A stretch of 64,000 bases of DNA from Epinephelus fuscoguttatus. Taxonomy: Eukaryota; Chordata; Actinopteri; Perciformes; Serranidae. Below are positions 1 to 11,487 of this stretch, one piece after another. The notes under the pieces were generated by a model. The model had not been told where the DNA came from, did no database searches, and was given only the letters and a program-made list of their open reading frames with translations. Within the stretch, counting starts at the first letter, position 1. Every line of letters begins with the position of its first letter. The position numbers were made by a program, and so were the translations under genes. The DNA lies in contig NC_064761.1 in the NCBI RefSeq assembly GCF_011397635.1, forward strand, positions 25,089,643-25,153,642, in the 5' to 3' direction.

Positions 1-404
1 ACCATGTTGATCTTTAGTGGAAATATTCTTTTTAGATTTGTTTCTGGGCTTTTTTTGCCTTTATGTGATAGGACAGATATAGTGTGAAATGGAGAGATGA
101 CGTGCAGCAAAGGGCCGTGGGTTGGAGCCAAACCTGCAGCCGTTGCAGAAAGGACACTGCCTTTGTACATGGGGCACCTGCTCCACCAGGTTAGCTAGTG
201 GGCACCCCAAATAGAAATCATTTTGTAAAAATTTGTCACCTGAAAGATTCTTGAGTAGGAATTGTTTTGTAAATTGTCCTGAAAGTGTTTCCACAGTATT
301 AGAATATTAAATCCATCTTCCCAAAAGGAGCAAACTGTGTTACCTTCTGTGCAAAGGCACCATTATCAGTGGAGTGATAGAAGTGTTGTGAGGAGTTGAC
401 CTAC

Positions 405-1322
405 CCCCTTGAGCTTGGCCAATGCGTGGACGGTGTTTTTTATGGTGTCGGTGGGGATGATGTCAGAGTTGTCTCCAGTTAGATAATCCTTGCGTGATTT
501 GAGCGTGAGCTCCACGTCCGCTTTCAGCTCGATGATGTAGTGGTGGCTGCCCTGTCTCCTGATGACCAGCACCTTCACTGTGTTCTTGCCGTAGCCTGTT
601 CGCACAAACTCCACATTCTGCGCCCACAAAGGAACACGTTAGCAACATGTTGCAGTTCTGATGATGTGAACAGGTGTTTTGTACCATAGGTATTTAAAAC
701 TGTGCATTGACTTAATGTGATTATTTTGGATTTTCTTCTTCTTCTTTCTTCTAATATTTGGTCCTTTGTAGTTGGTGTCACCTGCGTGTGTAAGCCATGA
801 TATTTCCTCAGCACTTGTCATCATTTAGATTCATTTGTTACCTCTAATAAATAAGTCTGATATGTTTAAATATTACAGTTTGTTGATTTTTCTATGAGTG
901 TGTTACATGTGCAATTTCATTTAATGTGGCAGTGGTCCCTGATTGGTTGCTTTAGCTTGATTATTTTCCACATTTTAACATGTATGCATTCCTGTAATTT
1001 ATTAGTAAAACTTGCATGTCTTCACACAAAAAATAATGGGAATAGGGATAAATTAATTTTTTAGGTTTCTCCAGATGAAGCATCAGGGTTTAACTTTATG
1101 ATTTAGACATGGTTAATTATTCCGATGAGACATGATCCCTGGTTTGTTCAGCAGACCCTGGCTGGCCCTGTGGTCGTTCACCCCAAAATGAGATAAACTC
1201 CAGTGCTGAATCATTTAATGTAACCTCGAATGCTAAAACAAAATCTTGTCCTGATTTTTATTTATTATTATTATTATTGTGTTGACATAATGAATGGTTA
1301 CCTGATTTGAAGCGTCTGCCAT
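405..1322 (-). CDS. uox: Urate oxidase (uricase), first two coding exons, partial
   Basis: Uricase oxidises urate to 5-hydroxyisourate in the peroxisome, the first step of urate breakdown. Two coding exons are seen on the minus strand. Exon 1, 1322 down to 1302, encodes MADASNQ and is followed by a GTAACC donor. Exon 2, 617 down to 405 (71 codons), lies between a CAG acceptor and a GTAGGT donor, and both borders are phase 0. Exon 2 carries the family's N-terminal signature: [10 protein letters not shown] near its start and the [21 protein letters not shown] block, which includes the active-site threonine region. There is no stop or frameshift, so the gene looks intact as far as it can be seen, unlike the primate pseudogene. 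The remaining exons lie beyond the left edge; 1-404 is the start of intron 2. The start is fixed by the short first exon joining in frame. Confidence 0.93.
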
Positions 1323-2074
1323 GGTGTCTTCCTTTCCTTTACCCGCTGTCTGTCTTTCTGTCTTCACTTCCTCCAGCAGAAGTTGTCCCAACTGATGAAG
1401 GAGGATTTTGTAGAGGGGGTGGTGCTACCTTTGCACTTTGCTGATTGGAAGTCATGTCAGGTGAACCTGTTTAACCAGTTACGCTTTCAGACATTGTAAT
1501 GTACACACACAAGTCCTCATTTGTCTTGTTTTATAATGTGCACATATATGATCACACAAAGAGAACGCCAAAGTGCATGGATTCATTAATAGCCTAAATA
1601 AACACAGATCTTTTTATCGTGTTGTGACCTGTCTGCGTTTTTATTACTGAACTCTTAAATGAGTTCCACTCAGTCCGGTTACATTTTGAGACTGAATAAG
1701 TGTGACACCCTGAAAAGACATGAACACACACTGAAGACACGACTGTCTTAAAAAGGGTTTGTAATTATAAACCAATAGCTTTTTAAAATATTATTTACTA
1801 ATGATCCATAAATACGTTGTAAGTCTGCAGTAAGAGCAACTTTTGGGTTGCCAGGTTGTGAAAAACAATGGACGTAAGCTTATTTTGTTGTACACTTGTT
1901 TGAAAGTGTGTTGATGCATCATGGTAATCAGAGAAAGTGGTGTTAATGTTGAAACATGAAAAGGTTGGGGCAGCACAGATGTGTGTGGAGTTTGCTTGTT
2001 CTCCATGTGTTGGTGTTTGTTTTCTCAGAGCGCAGGTTAGTTAATTGTTGACTCTGAATTGCTGACTGTTGTTC

Positions 2075-2205
2075 TGGTGACCTGTCCTCAACTTACATTG
2101 CCTCTCGCCCAGTGTCAGCTGGGATCAGCTCCAGGAGCCTGCGCTGCGACCCTGTAAAAGTTAAGTAGTTACAGAGAGTGGACGGATGGATGGATGATGA
2201 GGTTG
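2075..2205 (+). repeat. 3' end of a tRNA-derived SINE
   Basis: It contains the words GACCTGTCC, CTCTCGCCCAGTGTCAGCTGG and GGATGGATGGATG in the same order as the 3' half of the longer SINE at 51425-51775. The tRNA-like head is missing. Confidence 0.7.
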
Positions 2206-3164
2206 CATTGTCTTTCTTGGTTGTGTTGACTCTGTTTGTGTACGAGTTTTTGCTGTAAATCATTGGCAGGCTAATGGCTTAGTAGGGAAAAAAATAATAA
2301 AAATAAAATGGGAATTTGACTCACATTTTTTATTTTGTATTTTCTTTTTACACAGATTCACTCTAATTTATCAGCCCTGTGATGTGAATCACTGAAAATT
2401 CATTATATGAAAACGGTCACTCCTTTCATGACTCTTGCAGATAATTTTGCTTGTGTTTAACATTTACAGTAAAAATATAGAAGCCAGGAAGCTCCCCTTC
2501 TGTTGTGTATGTGTGTAAATGTTCAATGTTAAATCAGTAATAATGGTGAGTTTGTCACCTAATAAGCCATCAGTTCTGCAGTGTTAATACGTATTCAGTA
2601 ATGTGTTTGTAACCTTCCGATATGCATCCAGCTTGGCTTTATAAACATTAGTCATCAGCAAACAGTCCTGGATTGGTCGGTTATACATGTTTATGTGTTA
2701 TTTATACATGTATTGGGCTCTGCAGATCTTTCCCAGGAGGTAAATGATCAGACAGTACAAAGGAGAGGCTTAAGAGCTCACTAAAAATACAAAGCAAGCG
2801 TCATGCTTTAGTAGGATGAATACCGCTCAAGGCACTGATGCTTTATAAAGGGGCTTTTTACACAGTGGTACTGATATACCTAAAAATATACTGAAATCAC
2901 TTCCAGCTAATAATAGATTAGTTAATGACTCATAGTAGTCCAGAAAGACCATCTGTCAATACGGTTTCTATACATGTGTACATCTGTACCACAAATTATA
3001 AATATATATTGATTTTAACTTGGGCTGTACATTTTATTAAAAAAAATATTTCCTTGTCACCACAGACTGCATTTAGCATGAAAATAAGAATGAACATGGG
3101 CAGATTATGAGACAATGGGCCCCTGGGCATATATATGCAAAGGGCCCGACCACCTTGACGTTTT

Positions 3165-3935
3165 CGCATCTCTTTGTAGTTGTTATGTGTCTTTTGTGGC
3201 TTTGGGTCTCCTTGTGGTTATTAATGTCTCTTTGAGGTCATTTTGTGTCACCATGTTGTTATTTTGTGTCTCTTTGAGGTCATTTATGTCTTGTCTTTGA
3301 GGTTTTTTTGTCCCTTTGTTGTCATTTTATGTCTCCTTGTGGTTGTTATGTGTCTCTTTGTGGTCAATTTGTGTCTCCTTGTGGTTATGTGTGTCTTTGT
3401 GGCCGTTTTGTGTCTCCTTGTGGTTATGTGTGTCTTTGTGGCCGTTTTGTGTCTCTTTGTGGTCTTTTTTTGTCTCCTTGTGGTTGTTATGGGTCTCTTT
3501 GTGGTCAGTTTGTTTCTCTTTATGGTCATTTGAGTTTTTCCTGATCGGTACATGTTAATTTGATATTTTTGCGAGAGAAGGCCCACTTATACTTTGGGCC
3601 CCTGGACTTGCGCTTATTAGGCCTGTTCAATATTCTGTCTTTCTTATTTCTTTGTTATTTTGTTTCTCTTTGTGGTTGTTATGTGTCTTTTCGTGGTCAT
3701 TTTGTGTCCATGCTTTGTTTTTTGTGTCTCTTTGTGGTTGTTATGTATCTCCTTGAGGTAAATTGTGTCTCCTTGTGGTTGTTATGTGTCTCTCTGTTGT
3801 CATTTTGTGTCTCTTTATGGTCATTTGAGGTTTTTCCTGATCAGTACATGTTAATTTGATATTTTTGCGAGAGAAGGCCCCCTGATACTTTGGGCCCCTG
3901 GACTTGCGCCTATTAGGCCTGTTCAGTATTCCATC
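3165..3935 (+). repeat. GTCTCTTTGTGGT minisatellite with duplicated flank
   Basis: Degenerate units of about 20-40 bases built on TGTCTCTTTGTGGTCATTT / TGTCTCCTTGTGGTTGTTATG run from about 3165 to 3545 and again from 3655 to 3835. After each block the same ~100-base sequence follows (3535-3635 and 3830-3935), containing TTAATTTGATATTTTTGCGA and GGGCCCCTGGACTTGCGC. The unit plus flank was therefore duplicated as a larger block. The long open frames here on both strands are by-products of the repeat. Confidence 0.85.
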
Positions 3936-4867
3936 TATGAGAATGAAGAAGTTAATCTCAAAACTGATATCACCTGTTTTGGTATGAACTCAGTGCATGC
4001 TGGTTAATGTTAGATGCAATGACAGATTAACAAACAAACATAGAACTATTTATAGATTATTTCATTTTATGCGGTCCGGACATACTACAGAGTCTGTGGG
4101 GTTGTTTTTTGAAGGAAGCAGCAGTGTGCTCTGATTGTTTCTCCTTCTTCAGATCCTTCGTAACAGCAAGTCATATGGTCATAGTAACTGATATAATTCA
4201 AGGTCCAATTTATTCATTCATAAAACCTTGAATAAATTACCTTTACATGTTTTTACTGTTTAATTTCTTGTTCCACAGTATGTGCTCTCCATGTCAGTAA
4301 TTTAAAGTTGCTTAGAAGGGTAACTAAAGTGTTAGTGACTTGTTAAAAGGGTAAATATCAGTCTCAATCAATGCAAGTGACAAACAATAAAATGCAAAGT
4401 TAAATGAAAGTGTTTTATTTCACTTCTTTCTCACAAGAACCCTTCGACCAGATGGTTTCCGGTTCTGTGATCAGCAGCCCCATCACTAATAAAAGACGAC
4501 TGTGGTTGGACTGCGAGGCTCCCACGTGTGAACGTTTTCAACACTTTGGATGTGCAGAACAGTGCTGAAAAAAATGAAAAGACAAAACCTGTTTCTGGAT
4601 AAGTAAAGGCACAGTATGTAGACTCAGTGTATTTACACAGTTTAAGAGCCAGCGAAAGCATCCACACATTTAACATTGCCCCAGTAATCTCTCAGTTTCC
4701 CTTAAATATTTCTCCGTCATGTGACCACATCTTATGACTTCCTGTTTTGCATGTACAGACAGCTGTCTTGCTGTCACTTTCAAAGTTACTCAATCATGAA
4801 GCATACAACCCAACAAAAGATTTCAAATTCCCTTTTTTGTTCACTTCGCCTGCAGGACTTGTTCAGG

Positions 4868-7800
4868 ATGGACACACTCTTGAGTTTATGCTTACAGATT
4901 ATTGTAATGCTTTTGTGTTGCACAGTGTGTAGTTCTAAAATTTCCTGTAAAAATGAAGCTGGTGAGCCTGTGGATTGGTAAGTTGCCATGATCTATTGTA
5001 GCAGAGTTATATCACCACATTTTCAGTTATGGTGCTTTAAATTTTCTGTATGATAGTGTTTGTACTATGTTTTAATATATTTGGCATTAATTCAATATAA
5101 AATCTGTTCAAATATTCTTTCATTTCTTCCAAGATGTCCTCTTCTGTAAATACAAAATAAAAAATAAATTTCTCTCTCCTTCCACTGCAGGTTTGTCATC
5201 TACAAACTGCCCAGGTACAAGATCGGCGAGGTCGGCAGTGGGGTGGACTACATGTACCTGGACTCCTCGGTGGGGAGCTGGCAGATGAGTAAATTCATGG
5301 TTAACACCAGCCAAGGAGCCATGGGGAACACACTCAACCAGCTTTACATGGGACAGGCCTACAAGGTGAGATTGTGTTCCTGATTTTAAGTGGGTATAGT
5401 GTGGTTGTTGTGTATAGGAAGTTAAAGAACCATGTAGCTTTAATCAGACTCAACAGTTCTGATGAGCTTGCTGAGTTGACACAGGGCATTCAATAAACTT
5501 CCCCAGGCAGATGAAGGCAGTAACGCAGTCCATCCTCATGCCATTTATAATGTGTTGTATGTAATACAGGGTTCCCACAGTCATGGAAAACCTTAAAAAG
5601 TTGTGGAAATTTACAATAACATTTTCCAGGCCTGGAAAAATCATCAGATTAGTAGAAATAATTTATGTCTTGAAGAAGGTCATGGAATTTTGTTGTGTGT
5701 AATGAAAGTGTTAGAGTCATCTCCTGTGGATAAGCTTCCACATAATATAACAACTTTCCTGAAGCTGTGCATGTAACAAATCTCTAACATGCGTCAATGT
5801 GTGACATGTTGTTTACCGTCATGTATGTTTCTTCAGTCCCTCCATGTGTTTGGTCTCTCCTTCCATGTATGCCAGCTAACTTAAATTATGTTTGAATAGA
5901 CTCAGACTCTGATATGTTTGAAAAATGTCAGGCAAGAAAGAAAAAAACATCATTATGGGTCCTTGAAAAATCATGGAAAAGTTTTGACATTTTTTCAAAA
6001 AAAAATGTGTGGGAACCCTGGTAATGGCATATTTCTCAGTGTTTTCTGGTGACTGCATTTAGGCTTCAAAAATCAGAAAAGTGGTGTTAATTTGTGAAGA
6101 TTATCTTGCTGATCAAAATATCCCAGCTAGCAGGGAACATTCCCATAACACTGGCTAACATTACCAACAAGTTCTATTTACGTTGTAAAGAAAATGTTTT
6201 AATTTAACATGCAAAAAACATTTTAAGGATTTTATAAAATTTCTGAAATGTTATATGGTGACAAAACACTTACAACTTTCTTAAAATGTTTTAGGATGTT
6301 ACTGATGCAATAAATTATAAAACATTCCTAAAATGTTAGATAAAAACAAAGGAGGAACATTCTTACTGTAATATTCTAAAATGTTCCCAGGATGTTTTGA
6401 AGGCAAAATGAGATTTATAAAACATTTCTGAAATGTTATATGGTGACAAAACAATAACATTTTTACTATAACTGTCTTAAAATGTTTTAGGATGTTACTG
6501 ATGCAGAATGTGATTTATAAAATATTCCTGAAACATGATTTGGTGACAGAACAAGAACATTCTTACCTCAACTTTCTTAAAATATCTTTACGATGTTATT
6601 GTTGCAGAATATAATTTGTAAAACATTCCTAAAATGTAACATGCTGCCAAAACAAGAACATTCTTACTGTAACGTTCTGAAAATATTTTCAGGATATTAT
6701 TGGTGCAGAATGTGATTTATAAAACATTCCTGAAATGTAATAATAGAATACTGCTGACATATGACGTTAATATTTTATTGGTTTTAAGTTGTTTAGTTAA
6801 GTAACCAAAATCCACTGTCTTCCAAACGCCTCATGCTAATGTCGTCTTGAAATACAGCTGTAATATATGAGGAATAACACACATCTCTAAAATGTCAAAA
6901 TATTAACTTCCACACAAGGTTAACTTCTAACACTGGACACTGAAAATATCGTCAACCTGATTTTCATTCCAAGTGTCCTGTGTATTTCTGAAGTCACTGT
7001 GACGTCCAGTGCCAGGCTAAGCTAACCAGTCGCTGACTGGGCTATAGCTTCACTTTTACTTTACTAAGCTAAGCTAACTGTGTGCTTGCCTCACATTTAC
7101 TGGACAGATATGAAACCTTGATCTTCTCATCTTCTCTTTCTTTTGACAAGAAAGCAACTCATGTTTCTCAAAATGTCAAACTGTTCCTTTTAGAAACTAA
7201 CAGGTGCAGTATATAGGCTACAAAAACGTGTACTTCTCCTTAATCTGTATGCATAAAACATGTATGTCCCTCAGTCTAACAGCTCAGTCTACGCACTTTA
7301 CAATGATGGCCCGCCGATCCTGGAGTACATCAAAGGATACGGACACACCAAAGGTACAGTGCATTATGAAAATTAGTTTGTTTTTGAGGACTTTGCTTTG
7401 ATTTCATGTGGGGTGAATTGTGACAGCTTTAAAAGGCTAAACTCTAAACTTATGTACTTTTTTGTGTTCATGATAATATCTGACAGATTTGTCCCCATGC
7501 TGCTGTTCAAGCTCAGTCACTGTAAGGCTGTGATTTTGCAAAAAAGAACAGATCAATATGGTTTTTGGTGTCAAGGGGAGGAAATGGCCAAAGAGCATCA
7601 CTCTGTTGACTCTGGATAAATGACTGCCCTGACATGACTTTGATGTAAATGTTTTGCAAGCATACATGCTGGTTTACACATATGTGGGAGTCTATGCGCA
7701 CAGTGAGCGTTGTTTGTGTGCATCCTGCAGGGGTACTGCTCTTTGACCACTCTCAAGGTTTCTGGATTTCACACAGCATTCCCCATTTCCCCTCATTCCC

Positions 7801-10800
7801 TGAGAGAGGCTACCTTTACCCCTCCTCTGGCAAAGTCAATGGCCAGACTGCTCTCTGCATGACCTACCAGTATGATCAGTTCCTCCAAGTAGGTAGGTGA
7901 GCGCTCATGACGCAACAGATCCCAGACTTCAACTTACAAAATTCTCTATTTGCTGAAAACAAGTGAAATGTTTACACAGTGATCCGGCCTTATGCGAGTG
8001 CCTTCAGTACATACAGATATGACTCCAAATGTACACAAGCCTGCAAAGAGTTTGTCTAGAAATGTTTTGAGGCAGCACATCCCCAGTTTGGAGAAGCAGT
8101 CGACAGAGACAACAGCAATTTAGCCACTTAAAAAAGGACCACCATAAAAAATATATAAGTGTATAAGTGTACACAATACTGAGAGTATTTTATCTTTCTG
8201 TTAGACAGCCCGTTCCAGTGGGGAAGCTGTTAGTGGTTTCAGTTCCCCATCTATGCTCTTGTCAAAATCACCAGACTCCATTGACACTACAGTCATTTAT
8301 GCTGTCTGAACACAGGAGCTGCTGGTCTACAGCTGCCTTGAGCTAGTTAGGTTGTGTTATTTTTTGACTCTGGTGAATCCCAGCCTTCCATTCATCTATT
8401 CATTTTCAACCACTTATCCGAAGTTGGGTCGCGGGGGCAGCAGGCTGAGGACAGCACCCCAGACGTCCATCTCCCCAGCAACGCTTTCCAGCTCCTCCTG
8501 GGGGACCCGAGGCATTCCCAGGCCAGATGAGATATGTAATCCCTCCAGTGTGTTCTGGGTCTGCCCCAGGGCCTCCTACCAGTGGGACGTGCCCAGAACA
8601 CTAACAGGAGGCATCCTGATCAGATGCCCAAACCACCTCAACTGACCCCTTTTGACACAAAGGAGCAGCGGCTCTACTCCGAGCTCCTCGCCCTATCTCT
8701 ATGGCTGAGCCCAGCCATCCCACAGAGGAAATTCATTTCGGCCGCCTGTATCCTCTTCCAATCACTACCCACAGCTTATGACCTCCGATCCATCTCACAC
8801 TCCATTATACCCTCACTCGTGAACAAGATCCCGAAATACTTGAACTTCCTCACTTGGGGCAGCAGCTCACTCCCAACCCAGAGGGGGCAATCCACTATTT
8901 TCCAGCAGAGAACCATGGCACTTCACACTCGGCTGCAGTGCATGCATGAATCCTACTAACCCATTTTAAATGGCAAAGTTGCACAATCACACAAACAAAC
9001 TAACCTACCGAGGAAGTGGCCGACCAGCACCTCCTGTGTTTAGCGATGTTAAATAATTGTTTTTCTCAGTGGAGAAATCGGAACTATTGCTTCAGTAATG
9101 AGACAGACTTCTGAGGGTTCCTATAAGTGGGCCCACTACAACTTTGTGCTGGTAAGGGAAAATCTGGAACACATAAAACATTCAAATAAATTAAAAACAA
9201 TAAAATGTATGCAGCAAGAAAAGAGCAATGTATGTAGCTCTGATCTCACTACAGTTAGATTTATCCCCTATTCATTAAAGCTGACACTGGTTTGATATAA
9301 AAATGAAAGCATTTTTAAAATCAGCTCTATTTTTCTGACTTCAGGAATACTGCTCATCTTTATACAGAAACATCCTACAGTGCACCCTTTAGTTTTCTAA
9401 CACAGCATCTCTTAATCCTCTCCTCTCTGTGATGCCCTCTCCTCCCTCTCCAGCAAAGCAGATGGCGTACCTTTACCCACGTGTCTATAACTGCTCTGTA
9501 CCGGCTGCGTTCTTGGCCGACCTGCCGCAGTTGGCCCAGTTATGTGAGGGCTCCAAACCACCTCTGGCCTCAGATAAGAGAGTGGAGCAGCTTTTCTCGG
9601 TCGAAGGGGAAAAGTTTGCCAGTTTTGTCAAATCTGAACGCTTTGTGGATGGTAATGTATTCCTCCTGCACTGCTGGTCATATATATTTTACAGACATGT
9701 AGTTCCCTCTTTGCTACCATACAAAAACATGTGTAAATATAATGAAACAAAAACACTTTTTTTCATTGGGGGGGGGGTGATGGCAGACATTTCGTTCACA
9801 GAAACGCTTACAGCAAACTTTTTACACAACTCAATTTAGCAAGACTTTCTACCTGCTACTGTCTTGTTTGCACGTTTCACTTGTCTGCCACAGTCACTCA
9901 TTATCAGGTGCAGTCACACACTATAATCACAGAGCCATATGGACACACCCCACCCAAGGCCTGTGGAAGTACTCTGTGCTCCCAACGTCTTTTACTTGTG
10001 ATACCCTACAATGAGGCAGTGACCTCAGCCTTGTCACATACAAGGCCTTAAACATTTGTGACTAGTCATTTTTCCCTCTCAGATTGTTTCATTCACAGGA
10101 TTTTTACATACTCCTGTTTTCTTTTTTTTGTATTTTAAAACAAAACAAGTCAAGATTATAAGCATGAAGGTTGTATTTGTGCTGTAAAACATTACAGAGC
10201 TTGTTTAAAATATTTATCCTCTGACTCATTGCAGCACAATCATATCTGAGAACTTTATATTTGAACGTCACACTATAAAAAAAATAATAATTTCCAGATA
10301 TATCCAAACTGTTTGCATTTGCTTTTCATAAATCTAATCTTTAAAGCAGCAAATGTAACACAAATAACATAAAACGACTGGAATATTATTTAAAACATTT
10401 ATCTTATTCCAGTGCATATTATTAAGTGAGCTTACCCATATTTACTTTATGCTTTTCACCATAATATTTCACCTTAATGCAGCTGAGCTAACCCCCTCTC
10501 TGATATTCATTCAGACATCTACACCGGCTGGGTGGCTCAGGCTCTGGGTGCCAACCTGCTGGTGGAGTCCTGGCAGAGACAAGGTCACGAATTGCCCTCC
10601 AACTGCTCCCTGCCCAAACACACCATGAACATCAAGAGGATCCGGCTTCCTGGATCAACCCTGTTCCAGTCCCACTACGACCACTCAAAGTGGTGCGTGT
10701 CGCAAGCTTATGAGGACCAGGTGACCTGCCTGGGGGACCTGAACAGGGAGGAGGCCCAAATGTGGCGTGGTGGAGGGCTGGTCTGCACCTTCAACCCCTT

Positions 10801-10849
10801 GATATACAAGGCCTTCAGACAAGTGGTGGACTGGTACATTGACTGTTGA
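4868..10849 (+). CDS. dnase2b: Deoxyribonuclease II beta
   Basis: An acid endonuclease that cuts DNA without metal ions, leaving 3'-phosphates; the family is lysosomal or secreted. Six coding exons are inferred: 4868-4977, 5191-5365, 7275-7353, 7731-7892, 9454-9651 and 10515-10849. All have GT-AG introns and matching phases, and together give 352 residues, close to the family's ~350-360. The N terminus is a hydrophobic signal peptide (DTLLSLCLQIIVMLLCC). The first catalytic motif, GHTKG, puts His at about residue 119. The second, DHSKWC, puts His at about 298, followed by the conserved L-NREEAQM-RGGG block. The ATG chosen is the first that gives a signal peptide. A poly(A) signal lies at 11106. 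The introns carry a hAT-like element, a tandem repeat and a LINE fragment. The position beside uox supports the beta gene rather than dnase2a. Confidence 0.93.
5567..6020. mobile_element. Non-autonomous hAT-like element in dnase2b intron 2
   Basis: Perfect 13-base terminal inverted repeats CAGGGTTCCCACA (5567-5579) and its complement (6008-6020) bound 454 bases with no coding capacity. The flanks share GTAAT, which fits a degraded target duplication. CAGGG-type ends are typical of hAT elements. The interior repeats words such as TCATGGAAAA. Confidence 0.75.
6180..6750 (+). repeat. Tandem repeat of ~105-110 bases in dnase2b intron 2
   Basis: About five diverged units recur with the order TTATAAAACATTCCTGAAATG, GGTGACAAAACAA, GAACATTCTTACTGTAA, then AAAATGTTTTAGGATGTTACTG and ATGCAGAATGTGA. 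Boundaries are approximate. Confidence 0.8.
8380..8800 (-). mobile_element. LINE fragment (C-terminal coding end), antisense in dnase2b intron 4
   Basis: The minus strand reads a broken C-terminal segment of a fish non-LTR retrotransposon ORF: a GRPRTHWRDYISHLAWE block followed by a decayed tail. Together with the CCACTTATCCGAAGTTGGGTC region and the 'clear the town' type GC-rich words on the plus strand, this matches a very common teleost LINE end (RTE/Rex-like, recalled and not searched). It lacks a reverse transcriptase. Confidence 0.65.
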
Positions 10850-11105
10850 GTGAGACACAGAGAGATGCAATGAATGGGATTGGATTAGTCTCACACGGCA
10901 TGCTTTAAATCTGTTTCAAACTTATGGGACTAAATGTGGAGATAAGCAGCTGGCATGCAACCATAACACCATGCAAGTGTCAAGTTAGCCTTCAGTTTTA
11001 TGGATAACAGCAGGTCAAGCTTTTGATAGTTTACTGACTTGAAGAATATTTGTATTTATTTTCTTTTATATGATTATATAGCTGTGTGGTGTGTGACCAG
11101 AAATT

Positions 11106-11111
11106 AATAAA
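11106..11111 (+). terminator. dnase2b: Poly(A) signal of dnase2b
   Basis: AATAAA, 257 bases after the stop codon; the first canonical signal downstream of the last exon. Confidence 0.7.
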
Positions 11112-11487
11112 TATGCAAGACACAAGTGTTTTAGTGTCGTCACTGACTCACATTTATGTAAAATAAAATCATATGTTTGCATCACAGGACTTCCAAGTGT
11201 TACTTTTTATGTTTTCTGAGGAACTGCAAATCCAAATTAAATATTGCTAATTCTGAGCCATAGACTGTATAAAATAATGGACGTAGTCGCCGTGACGTCA
11301 TCCGTCCGTTTCTGAAGAGTGGATTTGAAGCTCAAAATACTCCGCTCTGGACGTCGCCATCTTGGCAGTGCCTGACTCCGCCCAATCCCGGACAATCAAA
11401 AATGGGCAAAGAGGTGGGCCAAAGGAAGCCTGGCTGCCTAAACACGCCCACCTCGCTCGGCGCTGCTAAGTTAACTAAGGCTAACAA

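Larger units (their letters stand above)
1323..4867. other. Intergenic region between uox and dnase2b
   Basis: The two genes are divergent, so both promoters should lie here; no clear TATA box or CpG-rich block stands out. The stretch holds an ATT microsatellite just inside uox intron 1 (about 1258-1279), a SINE 3' end and a minisatellite (listed separately). A minus-strand open frame at 4431-4676 has no recognisable product. No other gene is seen. Confidence 0.6.

Noticed and set aside
3243-3586. Overlapping open frames on both strands of 80-100 codons
   Set aside because: They come from the GTCTCTTTGTGGT minisatellite; the predicted proteins are simple repeats.
4431-4676. Minus-strand frame of 81 codons upstream of dnase2b, with a minus-strand AATAAA nearby
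   Set aside because: No recognisable domain or splice context; kept only as a remark.
8352-8959. Plus-strand frames of 97 and 125 codons
   Set aside because: They are antisense to, or downstream of, the LINE fragment and show no domain.
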